Shown: piece after piece, positions 1 to 8,305 of the stretch
How positions within the stretch are numbered: the first letter of the stretch is position 1
How the letters are laid out: every line of letters starts with the position of its first letter
Source: an uncultured Collinsella sp.
Lineage (GTDB): Bacteria; Actinomycetota; Coriobacteriia; Coriobacteriales; Coriobacteriaceae
NCBI GenBank assembly: GCA_959027945.1
Contig: CAUFRO010000022.1
Location: 1-35,493, forward strand
Reading direction: 5' to 3'
Length of the DNA: 35,493 nucleotides
The notes under the pieces: generated by a model
Told to the model about the DNA's origin: nothing
What the model saw: only the letters and a program-made list of their open reading frames with translations
Databases searched by the model: none
Translations under genes and position numbers: made by a program

Positions 1-101
1 CCGAGTCACTCAAGGCGCTCTACGAGGACGGCACGGTCAAGGACCTCTGCGATAAGTATTCAAGCTATGGTCTTTCCTTCGACAACTGGGTGCTCAAATA
101 G
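1..101 (+). CDS. Amino-acid ABC transporter substrate-binding protein, C-terminal end (partial)
   Basis: The first 33 codons visible (frame from base 3) end at TAG 99-101. They encode a tail with the pattern LKALYEDGTVKDLCDKY and a final WVLK. This resembles the last helix of periplasmic-type amino-acid binding proteins (SBP_bac_3 family), in which a short helix with a K(L/I)xxDGT motif is usual. The next two genes are the matching permease and ATPase, so the protein is inferred to be the extracytoplasmic receptor of the same importer. Only the end is seen, so the ligand and signal peptide cannot be judged. Confidence 0.75.
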   Translation, partial: ESLKALYEDGTVKDLCDKYSSYGLSFDNWVLK

Positions 102-105
102 CGGC

Positions 106-200
106 TTTCCCAGGCACCCGATTTTGCCGTTCAAACCGTCGCTTGCGTACATTTAGTACGCGGCGCTCCTCTTTCACGGCAAACTCGGGCACCTGGAAAA
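106..200. repeat. Imperfect 25-base inverted repeat with inner hairpin
   Basis: The arms at 106-130 and 176-200 match at 21 of 25 positions. The loop contains a perfect hairpin, GCGTAC (145-150), ATTTA, GTACGC (156-161). It lies between the binding-protein and permease genes of one operon. It may lower expression of the permease and ATPase relative to the binding protein, as in many ABC operons, or it may be a small non-autonomous repeat. No U-run follows it, so it is not a clear terminator. Confidence 0.55.
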
Positions 201-251
201 CCCGCTTTAGCATTGGGTTCGCTGTTCTGTTGCTGTGAAAGAGAGCTTGGG

Positions 252-905
252 TTGTCTATTCAGGTCATGATGCAGATGCTTGGCCAGGGATTCTTGGTCA
301 GTTTGCAGCTGTTTGTGCTGACGTTGCTCGGATCGATTCCGCTGGGAATCCCCGTGGCGTTTATGCGCATGAGCAAGGTCGCGCCGCTGCGTTGGATTGC
401 GCGCATCTATATTTCGGTGGTGCGCGGCACGCCGCTTATGCTGCAGATGTTTGCGATCTACTTTGCCCCGTACTACGTGTTTGGCATCTCGCTCACGCCC
501 GATTCCAAATGGACGGCGTGCGTCGTGGCATTCATCATCAACTACGCCGGCTACTTTGCCGAGATCTATCGCTCGGGCCTGCAGTCCATTCCGCGTGGTC
601 AATATGAGGCCGCCGAGGTGCTGGGCTACTCGCGTCTGCAGACGTTTCTGTATATCGTGATGCCGCAGGTCGCCAAGCGCATTTTGCCGGCGATGGGCAA
701 CGAGATCATCACACTGGTCAAGGACACGTCGCTGGCGTTTGCCATCGGCGTGGGTGAGATGTTCTCGACCGCCAAGGCGCTGGTCGCCTCGCAGGTGAGC
801 ATGGTGCCGTTTGCGATCGCGGCGCTGATTTACTGGGTCTTTAACTTTGTGGTCGAGATGCTGCTGGGCGCCGCCGAAAAGAAGCTGGACTATTATCATG
901 ACTAA
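252..905 (+). CDS. Amino-acid ABC transporter permease (HisM/GlnP type)
   Basis: This is an integral membrane subunit of a polar amino-acid importer. The TTG at 252 is chosen because GAGAG lies 6 bases upstream; ATG codons at 267 and 270 are alternatives, and the frame is open upstream to a TTG at 213. The product is about 217 residues, usual for the family. It has a hydrophobic first segment (LVSLQLFVLTLLGSIPLGIP), the motif SVVRGTPLMLQMF, and the cytoplasmic EAA loop EAAEVLGYSRLQTF, which contacts the ATPase. The stop overlaps the start of the ATPase gene by 8 bases, so the two are translationally coupled. Substrate is unknown; glutamine, glutamate, cystine or arginine are all possible for the family. 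Confidence 0.9.
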   Translation: MSIQVMMQMLGQGFLVSLQLFVLTLLGSIPLGIPVAFMRMSKVAPLRWIARIYISVVRGTPLMLQMFAIYFAPYYVFGISLTPDSKWTACVVAFIINYAGYFAEIYRSGLQSIPRGQYEAAEVLGYSRLQTFLYIVMPQVAKRILPAMGNEIITLVKDTSLAFAIGVGEMFSTAKALVASQVSMVPFAIAALIYWVFNFVVEMLLGAAEKKLDYYHD

Positions 906-1662
906 CTCAGTGATGAAAATCGAAAGCGCGCGTAAGGCGTTTGGCGGCAATGAGGTGCTCAAGGATATCTCACTCGAAGTCAAGCGCGGTGAGGTCGTGG
1001 CGATTATCGGACCTTCGGGCGGCGGTAAGTCTACGCTGCTGCGGTGTGCCACGCTGCTCGAGACACTCGACGGAGGCTCTCTCTCGTTTGGCGACCTTGT
1101 CGTTGCGACGGACGCGGGGCCGGGTGCGGTCTATGCGAAAGGCGACGTGCCCAAACAGGCGCGCTCGCGGTTTGGTCTGGTGTTCCAGAACTACAATCTG
1201 TTCCCGCACTATACGGTGATGAAAAACATCATCGACGCGCCGATCCGCGTGCTTAAGCGCCCGCGCGAGCAGGCGGAGGCGCGTGCGCGTGAGTTGATCG
1301 CGCAGATGGGGCTTACGGGCAACGAGAACAAGGTGCCGTGTGAGCTTTCGGGCGGTCAGCAGCAGCGCGTGAGTATTGCCCGCGCCCTGGCGCTCGATCC
1401 GGAAATCTTATTCTTTGACGAGCCGACCTCGGCACTCGATCCCGAGCTGACGGCCGAGGTGCTGCGTGTCATTAAGGACCTGGCGGCGCAGAATATGACG
1501 ATGGTAATCGTGACCCACGCGATGCAATTTGCGCGCGATGTTGCCGACCACGTGGTCTTTATGGATGGCGGTTGCATTGTCGAGGAGGGATCTGCCGAGC
1601 AGGTTATCGACCATCCGCGCGAGCAGCGCACGCGTGAGTTCTTGAGCCGTATCGAGGGATAG
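898..1662 (+). CDS. Amino-acid ABC transporter ATP-binding protein (GlnQ/HisP type)
   Basis: This cytoplasmic ATPase powers the importer encoded upstream. The ATG at 898 sits inside the permease stop region (ATGACTAA), giving 254 residues, the normal size. The Walker A motif is GPSGGGKST, the Q-loop is in VFQNYNLFPH, the signature is LSGGQQQR, Walker B is ILFFDEPTSALD and the switch histidine is in VTHAMQFA. The PHYTVMKNI stretch is typical of polar amino-acid ATPases. It contains an insertion (ATDAGPGAVYAKGDVPKQARS) between Walker A and the Q-loop that is longer than in GlnQ. It ends the operon, and a strong terminator follows. Confidence 0.93.
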   Translation: MTNSVMKIESARKAFGGNEVLKDISLEVKRGEVVAIIGPSGGGKSTLLRCATLLETLDGGSLSFGDLVVATDAGPGAVYAKGDVPKQARSRFGLVFQNYNLFPHYTVMKNIIDAPIRVLKRPREQAEARARELIAQMGLTGNENKVPCELSGGQQQRVSIARALALDPEILFFDEPTSALDPELTAEVLRVIKDLAAQNMTMVIVTHAMQFARDVADHVVFMDGGCIVEEGSAEQVIDHPREQRTREFLSRIEG

Positions 1663-1695
1663 GCTCAGGTATTTACTCAACTATTAATTGAGGCG

Positions 1696-1733
1696 AAGCC
1701 GCCACAGGTCTTACGGTCTGTGGCGGCTTTTTG
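1696..1733 (+). terminator. Intrinsic terminator of the amino-acid ABC operon
   Basis: AAGCCGCCACAG and CTGTGGCGGCTT form a perfect 12-base stem with a 10-base loop, running into TTTTT. Confidence 0.9.
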
Positions 1734-1769
1734 TTTACATCGACGGGGTTCAATAATTGCCCCACAAGC

Positions 1770-1798
1770 TTGTCTCTTCCTCTCGCCGCCTGTATTCA
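1770..1798 (+). promoter_or_regulatory. Candidate promoter for the EF-G-like gene
   Basis: TTGTCT (1770-1775) and TATTCA (1793-1798) are 17 bases apart, downstream of the previous terminator and about 175 bases before the start codon. The -10 box is imperfect, so the call is tentative. The long leader that follows holds no other element I can identify. Confidence 0.4.
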
Positions 1799-1972
1799 TA
1801 CGTGTGCCGAAAGGTATGCATGGACAGCCGTCCGTGAGGGTAGGGTGGTGGCATAGGACATTTGGAGGGTGAGTCGGCTCGGCTGCCGACCATGCTGCTC
1901 CCGGGACGGCACCGACCGCGAACTCTCCCCGTTGGCGTCGCGCATTGCGCGCGGCCCTGCAAGGAGGTCATC

Positions 1973-4048
1973 ATGGGTGCTCCCAAGACCGGTAACGTAA
2001 GGAACGTGGTGCTCGTAGGCCAAGGCGGGGTGGGCAAGACTTCACTCGCCGAGGCCATGCTCCACCTTTCCGGCAAGACCGCCCGCCTGGGCGGCCACGA
2101 CGGCACCAAGCCCACGCTCGACTATGACCCCGAAGAGGTCAAGCGTGCGTTTTCCATCTCGACGACCATTGCGCCGATCGACTGGAAGGGCGCTCGTATC
2201 AACGTGCTCGATGCCCCGTGTTACCCCGATTTTATCGGCGACGCCTTTGCCGCGATGAGCGTCTGCGAGACGGCCCTGTTTGTGGTCGACGCCGAGGCCG
2301 GCCCGCAGCCTACGACGGTTAAGCTCTGGTATGCCGCCGAGGACCTGCGCTTGGCGCGTGCGGTGTTCGTAAACCGCCTGTCGCGCTCCGAGGCCAGCTT
2401 TGCGACCACGATGGACCTGCTGCAGGAGCGCTTTGGCACGCGCCTGGGCGCCGTGACCCTTCCCTGGGGCGAGGGCGAGGACTTTGACGGCATCATCGAC
2501 CTGGTGCGCATGAAGGCGCGCCATTGCAACGGCACCGAAGCCGTTGAGTCGGAGATTCCCGAGGAGTATCGTGCCCAGGCCGAGGAAGCCCATGACCATC
2601 TGTGCGAGCTGGTGGCCGAGGCTGACGATGAGCTGATGATGAAGTACCTGGAAGGCGAGGAGACGCTGACGCAGGAGGAGCTTGAAGGCCTGCTGTCGAA
2701 GGCGATCGCCGAGCGCATCTTTGTGCCGGTCTTTGCGGGCGATTGCATTAAGGAGCAGGGCGTCAACTCGCTGATGGACGACATCGCCACATACTTCCCG
2801 GCGCCGACGGACTACGGTGAGATGCCACTCATCGACGGTGATTCGCTCAAGATCTCGAGTGACGATGACCGCCCGGTGGCGTTTGTGTTTAAGACGCTGG
2901 CCGATCCGCAGCAGGGTCGCATCAGCTTTATCAAGGTGCTGACGGGCACGCTTGAGCCGGGCCTTGAGCTGATCAATGCGCGCACACGCAAGGGTGAGCG
3001 TCTGGCTCACCTGTATGTGATGTGCGGCCGTGACATGACCGAGGTCGGCCACGCCTATGCCGGCGACATCATCGTGGCGCCCAAGCTGGCGGCAGAGACG
3101 GGTGACACGCTCTCGATTACCGGCAAGGTCGAGGCTGCGGCGTTTAAGTTCCCCAACTCGCAGTACCGCATTGCTATCGAGGCCGAGAACCGCGGCGACG
3201 AAGAGAAGCTCTACACGTTTATCGAGAAGGCCTGCAAGGCCGATCCGACTATGAGCATCGACCGCGACGAGGAGACCGGCCAGACCATCATTTCGGCGGT
3301 GGGCGAGGCGCAGGTTTCGGTCCTGCTCAATCGTCTTGAGGATCGCACCAAGGTCGCGGCCAAGAGCGTGCCGATCCGCATTCCGTATCGCGAGACCATC
3401 CGCCGCACGGCGAGCGCCCAGGGTCGCCACAAGAAGCAGACCGGCGGCGCCGGTCAGTACGGCGACTGCTGGCTGCGCGTGGAGCCGCTCATTGGGCCCG
3501 ACGGCACGAGCGACGGCTATGAGTTCGTGGACGAGGTCGTGGGCGGCCGCATCCCGCGCTCGCTGATTCCCGCCGTGGACAAGGGCGTCCAGGAGACCAT
3601 GAAGGACGGTATTATTGCCGGCTATCCGCTCACGGGCATTCGCGTGGCTGTGTACGACGGTTCGTATCACAGCGTCGACTCCAACGAGATGGCGTTCCGC
3701 GCGGCGGCTCGCATCGGTCTGCGCAAGGCATGCGCCGACGCCGACCCGGTGGTGCTGGAGCCCATCGAGGAAATCACGGTGACTATCCCCGAGAGCTACG
3801 CCGGCGCCGTGATGGGCGACATCTCGGCCTCGCGCGGTCGCGTGACGGGTATGGAGACCGATGAGCGCGGCGACACCGTAGTCATTGCCCAGGCGCCGCT
3901 CGCCGAGCTGACGGATTACTCGACGCGCCTGCGCTCTATCACGCGCGGCACGGGCGACTTTACCATGAAGCCCGCAGGCTATGAGCAGGTGCCTTATGAC
4001 GTTCAAGCCAAGCTGGTCGAGCGCTATGAGGAGGGCCGCGCCAAGTAA
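1973..4048 (+). CDS. Elongation factor G-like GTPase (EF-G2/FusA2-like paralogue)
   Basis: The product is 691 residues from the ATG at 1973, which has AAGGAGG 6 bases upstream; the frame is open further upstream but has no such site. The order is a G domain (about 1-260), a beta-barrel domain II (DRPVAFVFKTLADPQQGRISF), then EF-G domains III-V (RIPYRETIRRTASAQGRHKKQTGGAGQ split across III/IV, and SASRGRVTGMETD in V). It belongs with the 'elongation factor G-like' group rather than canonical FusA, which is normally in the str operon. The P-loop GQGGVGKT (16-23) is intact. G3 reads DAPC instead of DxPG (80-83), and G4 reads NRLS instead of NKxD (134-137). The cellular role of this group is not well defined. 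It is monocistronic, with a terminator following. Confidence 0.85.
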   Translation: MGAPKTGNVRNVVLVGQGGVGKTSLAEAMLHLSGKTARLGGHDGTKPTLDYDPEEVKRAFSISTTIAPIDWKGARINVLDAPCYPDFIGDAFAAMSVCETALFVVDAEAGPQPTTVKLWYAAEDLRLARAVFVNRLSRSEASFATTMDLLQERFGTRLGAVTLPWGEGEDFDGIIDLVRMKARHCNGTEAVESEIPEEYRAQAEEAHDHLCELVAEADDELMMKYLEGEETLTQEELEGLLSKAIAERIFVPVFAGDCIKEQGVNSLMDDIATYFPAPTDYGEMPLIDGDSLKISSDDDRPVAFVFKTLADPQQGRISFIKVLTGTLEPGLELINARTRKGERLAHLYVMCGRDMTEVGHAYAGDIIVAPKLAAETGDTLSITGKVEAAAFKFPNSQYRIAIEAENRGDEEKLYTFIEKACKADPTMSIDRDEETGQTIISAVGEAQVSVLLNRLEDRTKVAAKSVPIRIPYRETIRRTASAQGRHKKQTGGAGQYGDCWLRVEPLIGPDGTSDGYEFVDEVVGGRIPRSLIPAVDKGVQETMKDGIIAGYPLTGIRVAVYDGSYHSVDSNEMAFRAAARIGLRKACADADPVVLEPIEEITVTIPESYAGAVMGDISASRGRVTGMETDERGDTVVIAQAPLAELTDYSTRLRSITRGTGDFTMKPAGYEQVPYDVQAKLVERYEEGRAK

Positions 4049-4082
4049 CGTGTGGCGTTGCCTGCAATGTAGGTGCTGACGA

Positions 4083-4117
4083 AAAGGCCGTCCTGGGTAA
4101 CCGGGACGGCCTTATTT
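4083..4117 (+). terminator. Terminator after the EF-G-like gene
   Basis: AAGGCCGTCC and GGGACGGCCTT flank a 9-base loop and are followed by ATTT. The same hairpin could also act for minus-strand transcription leaving the nuclease gene. Confidence 0.7.
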
Positions 4118-4177
4118 GATCCCTGGGGGACGGAGGAAAACGGATCATTTTTTGGGCTACGGGCAGCGCAGTCGGCA

Positions 4178-5143
4178 CTAGTCTCCGGATGCCTGGTTGC
4201 GGCCGGTGGCGTAGTCGATCTGCACATGCGGCTGCAGGTTGTAGCAGTACGCGTGGAAGCAGAGGGTCTTACCGTGGTCCTCGACCGATTGCGCCTCAAG
4301 GCGCACGCCACGACAGACGAGTTCCTCTTCGTTGTACATGGGCGTGACGCGGTAGAGCACATGGTTGCCCGTGTCGCGGATGTAGTCGAGGATCTGCTCT
4401 TCAAACGGCAGCATGCCCGTCTCGTTGAGATAGCGCGTGCCGGTGAGGAGATTCTTGCGATTGGCGTTCTCGCCGCAGAGCGACCAGGCGATAAGGTGGC
4501 AGCGGTTGTAGAGGCTCTGGCCTGGAATAAAGTCGTAGCGCTGCTGGTGCCAACCGGCAGGATGGATACGCGAGATATCGCCGCGCTTTCCCTGTCCGAG
4601 CGACTCGGGGCCTACGCAGGCGAGCGCCTTGCGAGTGCGGCCCAGGCTGTCGAGTTTGGAGAATTTTTTAAAGCAGCCCTCTTCGGTGGCACGCTCATAC
4701 TCGTCGAGCGTGAATGACGGTGTACCTAGCGGGTGCGTGCTGTCGGCGCGCAGGGCAACGTAGGGGTTGCCGGCGTAGTCGGGAATGCTGCTGAGATAAA
4801 CACCGCGGGCGCGGTTGAGGTCGGGGTTTTCGACCTCGTCGATGGGGGTGGCGGCACTGCCCGCGGAAACGTCGTCATCGGTGTCGGTCGCGGCGGAATC
4901 GGAGCCATCGCCGGAGTCCTCGGAGCTCGCCGTTCCCGATTCGAGCCGAGCGACCAGGTCTGCCTCGTCGTCGGTGCGGCTGGGACTCTCGTTTTGCTTT
5001 TCGGCCAGAGCCGCCGCCTGCTCATCGCTTTGCGGCGACAACAGCTTGGGCGCTCCGTCGATCGATCCCGTAAACAGCGCAAACCCCAGCACCACGGCGG
5101 TGCCGATGGAAAGTACTTGCTTGTAGGTGGACTTGCGCGACAT
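4178..5143 (-). CDS. DNA/RNA non-specific endonuclease, membrane-anchored or secreted
   Basis: This 321-residue protein has a basic start and one hydrophobic segment (about residues 9-26) that is an uncleaved anchor or signal peptide. A long acidic, Ser/Ala/Asp-rich linker (about 35-110) follows, then a C-terminal nuclease domain. That domain holds NRCHLIAW (His216), GENANRKNLLTGTRYLN and MLPFEEQ. This pattern is that of the beta-beta-alpha-metal nucleases of the streptococcal Spd/EndA type (Endonuclease_NS_2), in which the His is the general base and an Asn binds the metal. AGGAG lies just before the ATG at 5143. It probably acts outside the membrane in DNA degradation or uptake of nucleotides. 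No competence gene is adjacent, so the role is inferred from the family only. Confidence 0.85.
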   Translation of the reverse strand: MSRKSTYKQVLSIGTAVVLGFALFTGSIDGAPKLLSPQSDEQAAALAEKQNESPSRTDDEADLVARLESGTASSEDSGDGSDSAATDTDDDVSAGSAATPIDEVENPDLNRARGVYLSSIPDYAGNPYVALRADSTHPLGTPSFTLDEYERATEEGCFKKFSKLDSLGRTRKALACVGPESLGQGKRGDISRIHPAGWHQQRYDFIPGQSLYNRCHLIAWSLCGENANRKNLLTGTRYLNETGMLPFEEQILDYIRDTGNHVLYRVTPMYNEEELVCRGVRLEAQSVEDHGKTLCFHAYCYNLQPHVQIDYATGRNQASGD

Positions 5144-5262
5144 TGAGGCTCCTGGATGGACGGTTGGGAATCTACCAGTCTAGCAGGAGCCGCCGAAGGT
5201 CGTTCTATCGAACAAATACTCAAGATTTGGGATAGACGCTACTGATTAATTTGTCCCGCGGT

Positions 5263-6273
5263 CTAGATCGAGGTGGAGTCGAGCCAGTTGAGCTTGCACT
5301 CGAGAATGCGCTGCTCGCCGGGTTCGCTGCTGCCGTCAAGTAGGGCGAGCAGCATCTCGGCTGCTTCGCGACCTTCCTGGTCGACGGGCTCGATGATGGT
5401 GGAGACGGTCGGTGTGGTGAGGTTGGTCCAGTCTTCGCAGTTGAGTCCCAAAAGGCCGATTTGCTGCGGAAGCAGATGGGCCATGGGCTGAAGTGCCTTG
5501 TAGACGCGGGGGAGCGCCCATTGGTTTTGGACAAAGATGAGCGTACGCTTGGCGGGATTGAACTTGAATTTAAAGTACTCGGTAAGCTCGTTGATTGACG
5601 GCTTGTTGTGGTCGATGGGAATCGCTTTGTAGAGCTGTCCGTTCGCTGCCAGTGCCTCGGCATACCCCTGAAAACGCTCCATGCGGGTGCGCATCTCGGT
5701 CATGTTGGCGGCAATGGAAAAGAAATCTTCGTAGCCGGCGTCGAGGAGTGCCTGTGTGGCGTTGTACACGCCGTCGTAAAGGTTGGTTTTGATCCAGCTG
5801 GTACCTGGGCTATAGATGGCCGCATCGAAAAAGACGACCGGCTTGCCGGCGCGTCTAATGCGGTCGTGCACGGCTTTGAAGTTTGCCGTGGGCTGGATGA
5901 TAAAGCCATCGACGCCCAGCGAGAGCATCTTGTCGACGTACATTAGCTCGGTCTCGGGGTTAAAGTTGCTCGTGCAAACGACCGTCTGGTAGCCCGCGGG
6001 GAGCATGACCTGCTCCATGCCATTGAGAACGAGCCCCGCCCATTTGTTGGTGTTATCCAAAATGATGATGGCGATGACGTGGGTTTGTTTGCCGGTGAGC
6101 GTTTGCGCCTGGGCATTGGGAACGTATCCGAGTTCCTTAATGACGCGCGCGATTTTGTTCTGCGTCTTTTCGCTAAGTTTTTCTCGTTTGTCGTTGAGGT
6201 AATACGAGACGCTTGCCGTCGAGGTTCCCGCCTCTCGAGCGACGTCTGCGATCGTAACGCGCTGTTTTGCCAC
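5263..6273 (-). CDS. LacI-family transcriptional regulator of the divergent PTS operon
   Basis: The product is 336 residues from a GTG at 6273 preceded by AAGGAG; a longer frame back to 6309 lacks a comparable site. The N-terminal helix-turn-helix reads VTIADVAREAGTSTASVSYYLND, split by the recognition turn, and includes the hinge helix region (PNAQAQTL). A periplasmic-binding-protein-like sensor domain follows (VIAIIILDNTNKWAG; GFIIQPTAN). LacI proteins bind palindromes with a central CG and release them on binding a sugar or sugar phosphate. It is transcribed away from the PTS-GatZ-transaldolase-transketolase operon, so it is inferred to regulate it. The candidate operator is at 6499-6525. 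Confidence 0.88.
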   Translation of the reverse strand: MAKQRVTIADVAREAGTSTASVSYYLNDKREKLSEKTQNKIARVIKELGYVPNAQAQTLTGKQTHVIAIIILDNTNKWAGLVLNGMEQVMLPAGYQTVVCTSNFNPETELMYVDKMLSLGVDGFIIQPTANFKAVHDRIRRAGKPVVFFDAAIYSPGTSWIKTNLYDGVYNATQALLDAGYEDFFSIAANMTEMRTRMERFQGYAEALAANGQLYKAIPIDHNKPSINELTEYFKFKFNPAKRTLIFVQNQWALPRVYKALQPMAHLLPQQIGLLGLNCEDWTNLTTPTVSTIIEPVDQEGREAAEMLLALLDGSSEPGEQRILECKLNWLDSTSI

Positions 6274-6498
6274 AGCGACTCCTTCCGACAGATGAGCATT
6301 TTCCAACATGATGACTTTGAGTCTTGGTGAGGGATACGCTTCGGTGAGCGACCCTTTCCTTTCATATGAGTATGCAACAAATGAGGTATACGGGTGGGGT
6401 CGAAATTTGTGACCGGCATGCGCATCTGCCGTCTACCGAGAAAATCAAATACTTCTTGACTTTTGAAATCGAGGGTAAAATCGCAGGATTCATTTTTG

Positions 6499-6525
6499 GT
6501 TAAACGCATAACTAAATCGCATAAC
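6499..6525. promoter_or_regulatory. Candidate tandem LacI operator upstream of the PTS operon
   Basis: GTTAAACGCATAAC (6499-6512) is a 14-base palindrome with matching GTTA/TAAC ends and a central CG, the form bound by LacI proteins. A second, weaker copy (CTAAATCGCATAAC, 6512-6525) follows at a 13-base register. This is the main feature in the 415-base gap between the regulator and EIIBC (6274-6688). A TTGACT at 6456 and A/T-rich bases near 6476-6481 could be part of the promoter, but their spacing is poor, so I do not assign hexamers. The remaining leader (about 6530-6688) holds no element I can name. Confidence 0.55.
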
Positions 6526-6688
6526 CAACGCTCTGACCTGCGCGTTTACCGAAATAAGCTGGCATTAAGAAAAACGAGCACCTATATTGGTCTTGTCGAA
6601 AAGACAGCAAGTCCAAACGGCAGGGGATGCTCCGGAGGCCTCCGCAAACGGTGTCTTGCGCACGCAACTCTATGAAAAGAGGGAAGCA

Positions 6689-8161
6689 ATGAAGATCGTA
6701 GGCGTTGCCGCCTGTACCGTGGGTATCGCCCACACGTATATGGCCCAGAAGGCGATTCAGGATGAATGCGCCGCCCGTGGCATCGAGTGCAAAGTCGAGG
6801 CTCAGGGTGGTCTGGGTATCGAGAACGAGCTGACGCAGGAAGACGTGGATTCCGCCGACCTGGTGCTCGAGTCCGTCGACGTGGGTGTCGAGAACGAGGA
6901 CCGTTTTGAGCAGAAGATGGCCGAGGGCAAGTTCCTGAAGGTCGGTACCTCGGATGTGATCGCCGATCCGGTAAAGATTATCGACCAGGCCGTTGAAATC
7001 ATCAAGGCGACGGGCGGCGCCGTTGACGCGCCCAAGGCCGAGGCCAAGGCAGAGAAGAAGGCCGTCTCCGCTGCCCCGCAGGCCCCGACACCGGCGTCCA
7101 AGCAGTCCATCTTTGCCGATCCTGGTAAGACGCTGCTCAATGCATTCAATACCGGCGTTTCCTATTTTATCCCCATCGTCGTTATCGGCGGCGTGTTTCT
7201 CGCCTTCTCGCTGGCATCCGGTACCGCCGGCGCCAACGGCATGGAGGTTACGAACCCGCTGATGGTGAGCCTTAACACCATCGGCATGGCCGGCATCTCC
7301 ATGATGATCCCGGTGCTTGCGGCATACATCTCCTACTCGATGGCCGGCAAGCCCGCGCTCGCCCCCGGTTTTGTCCTGGGCTACTTGGTCAACAACGCCG
7401 TCGTCACCCCGAGCGGCAACAGCGTTTCGACCGGCTTCTTGGGCGCCATGATCATGGCTGTCATCTGCGGTTACTTTGTCCGCTGGATGAAGACCTGGAA
7501 GGTCAACAACACCATCCAGACCATCATGCCGATCCTGATCATCCCGATTCTGACCTCGCTCGTCCTGGGCATGGCCTACATCTACATCCTGGCCACGCCG
7601 CTTGGCTTCGTGATGGATTGGCTCACCAGCGTGCTCGGTAGCCTGCAGGGTGGCTCCGCCGTCGTCCTGGGCCTGGTCATTGGTGTTATGACCGCCTTCG
7701 ATATGGGCGGCCCCATCAACAAGACCGCTTCGACCTTTACTATGGCCATCATGGCCTCCGGCATCTACGGCCCCAACGGTATGTTCCGCGTCGCCGTCGC
7801 CATTCCCCCGATCGCCTGTGGCCTCGCTGCGCTCATCGCCAAGAATAAGTTCGATGACGCCGATCGCCAGATGGGTATCTCCGCACTGTTCATGGGCTGC
7901 ATCGGTATTACCGAGGGCGCTATCCCCTTCGCGGTCAAGGACCTCGGTCACACCCTGCCCGGCATTTGCATCGGCTCTGCCGTGGGTGCGGCACTTGCCG
8001 CCTTCCAGGGCATCGACTGCTACGTCCCGCACGGTGGCTTTATCGTCGCCCTTGCCACCAACAACGTCGCGCTGTTCTGCCTGGACATCGTGATTGGCGC
8101 TGTGGTCGCCGCTGCAATCCTGATTGCCATGAAGCCCACGCTCGATAAGCAGGCCAAGTAA
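6689..8161 (+). CDS. PTS fructose-family transporter, EIIB-EIIC fusion
   Basis: This 490-residue membrane permease imports and phosphorylates a sugar. The start ATG at 6689 has GAGGGAAG upstream. Residues 1-100 form the EIIB domain with the phosphoryl-accepting Cys9 in AACTVGIAHTYMA, a variant of the usual ACPTGIAHT. An Ala/Lys/Pro linker (about 112-145) follows, then a EIIC domain with about nine membrane segments and the family motifs GGPINKTAS and GCIGITEGAIPFA. No EIIA is fused; a separate EIIA gene lies at 12233, at the end of the same operon. The substrate is not fructose by default: a dedicated GatZ-like, transaldolase and transketolase set downstream suggests another ketose. Confidence 0.9.
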   Translation: MKIVGVAACTVGIAHTYMAQKAIQDECAARGIECKVEAQGGLGIENELTQEDVDSADLVLESVDVGVENEDRFEQKMAEGKFLKVGTSDVIADPVKIIDQAVEIIKATGGAVDAPKAEAKAEKKAVSAAPQAPTPASKQSIFADPGKTLLNAFNTGVSYFIPIVVIGGVFLAFSLASGTAGANGMEVTNPLMVSLNTIGMAGISMMIPVLAAYISYSMAGKPALAPGFVLGYLVNNAVVTPSGNSVSTGFLGAMIMAVICGYFVRWMKTWKVNNTIQTIMPILIIPILTSLVLGMAYIYILATPLGFVMDWLTSVLGSLQGGSAVVLGLVIGVMTAFDMGGPINKTASTFTMAIMASGIYGPNGMFRVAVAIPPIACGLAALIAKNKFDDADRQMGISALFMGCIGITEGAIPFAVKDLGHTLPGICIGSAVGAALAAFQGIDCYVPHGGFIVALATNNVALFCLDIVIGAVVAAAILIAMKPTLDKQAK

Positions 8162-8175
8162 ACCTTTAAGGACTC

Positions 8176-8236
8176 CGGTTGTGCGGAGGGATGGATTTGA
8201 CTCCGCACAACCGCCCCTACACAACAAAATCCATCC
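8176..8236 (+). ncRNA. Intercistronic RNA hairpin with potential H-type pseudoknot
   Basis: Bases 8176-8188 pair perfectly with 8201-8213 (13 base pairs, CGGTTGTGCGGAG). The 12-base loop begins GGATGGATTT (8189-8198), which is exactly complementary to AAATCCATCC at 8227-8236. The loop and the downstream segment can therefore form a second helix, giving an H-type pseudoknot, or alternatively a competing hairpin. It sits between EIIBC and the GatZ-like gene, 70 bases before the start codon. It has no U-run and so is not an ordinary terminator. Function is unknown; message stabilisation, processing or ligand sensing are possible. Confidence 0.55.
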
Positions 8237-8305
8237 GTACTGATAGGGCCCACATCTGGGTCCCAGGGAACTTTTGTCAAAAATCCTCTGGAGAAGGAGA
8301 ACAAA

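Noticed and set aside
2042..4006. A 654-codon minus-strand open frame opposite the EF-G-like gene
   Set aside because: Composition is rich in Arg, His and Leu with no domains; it is the antisense shadow of a well-supported gene.
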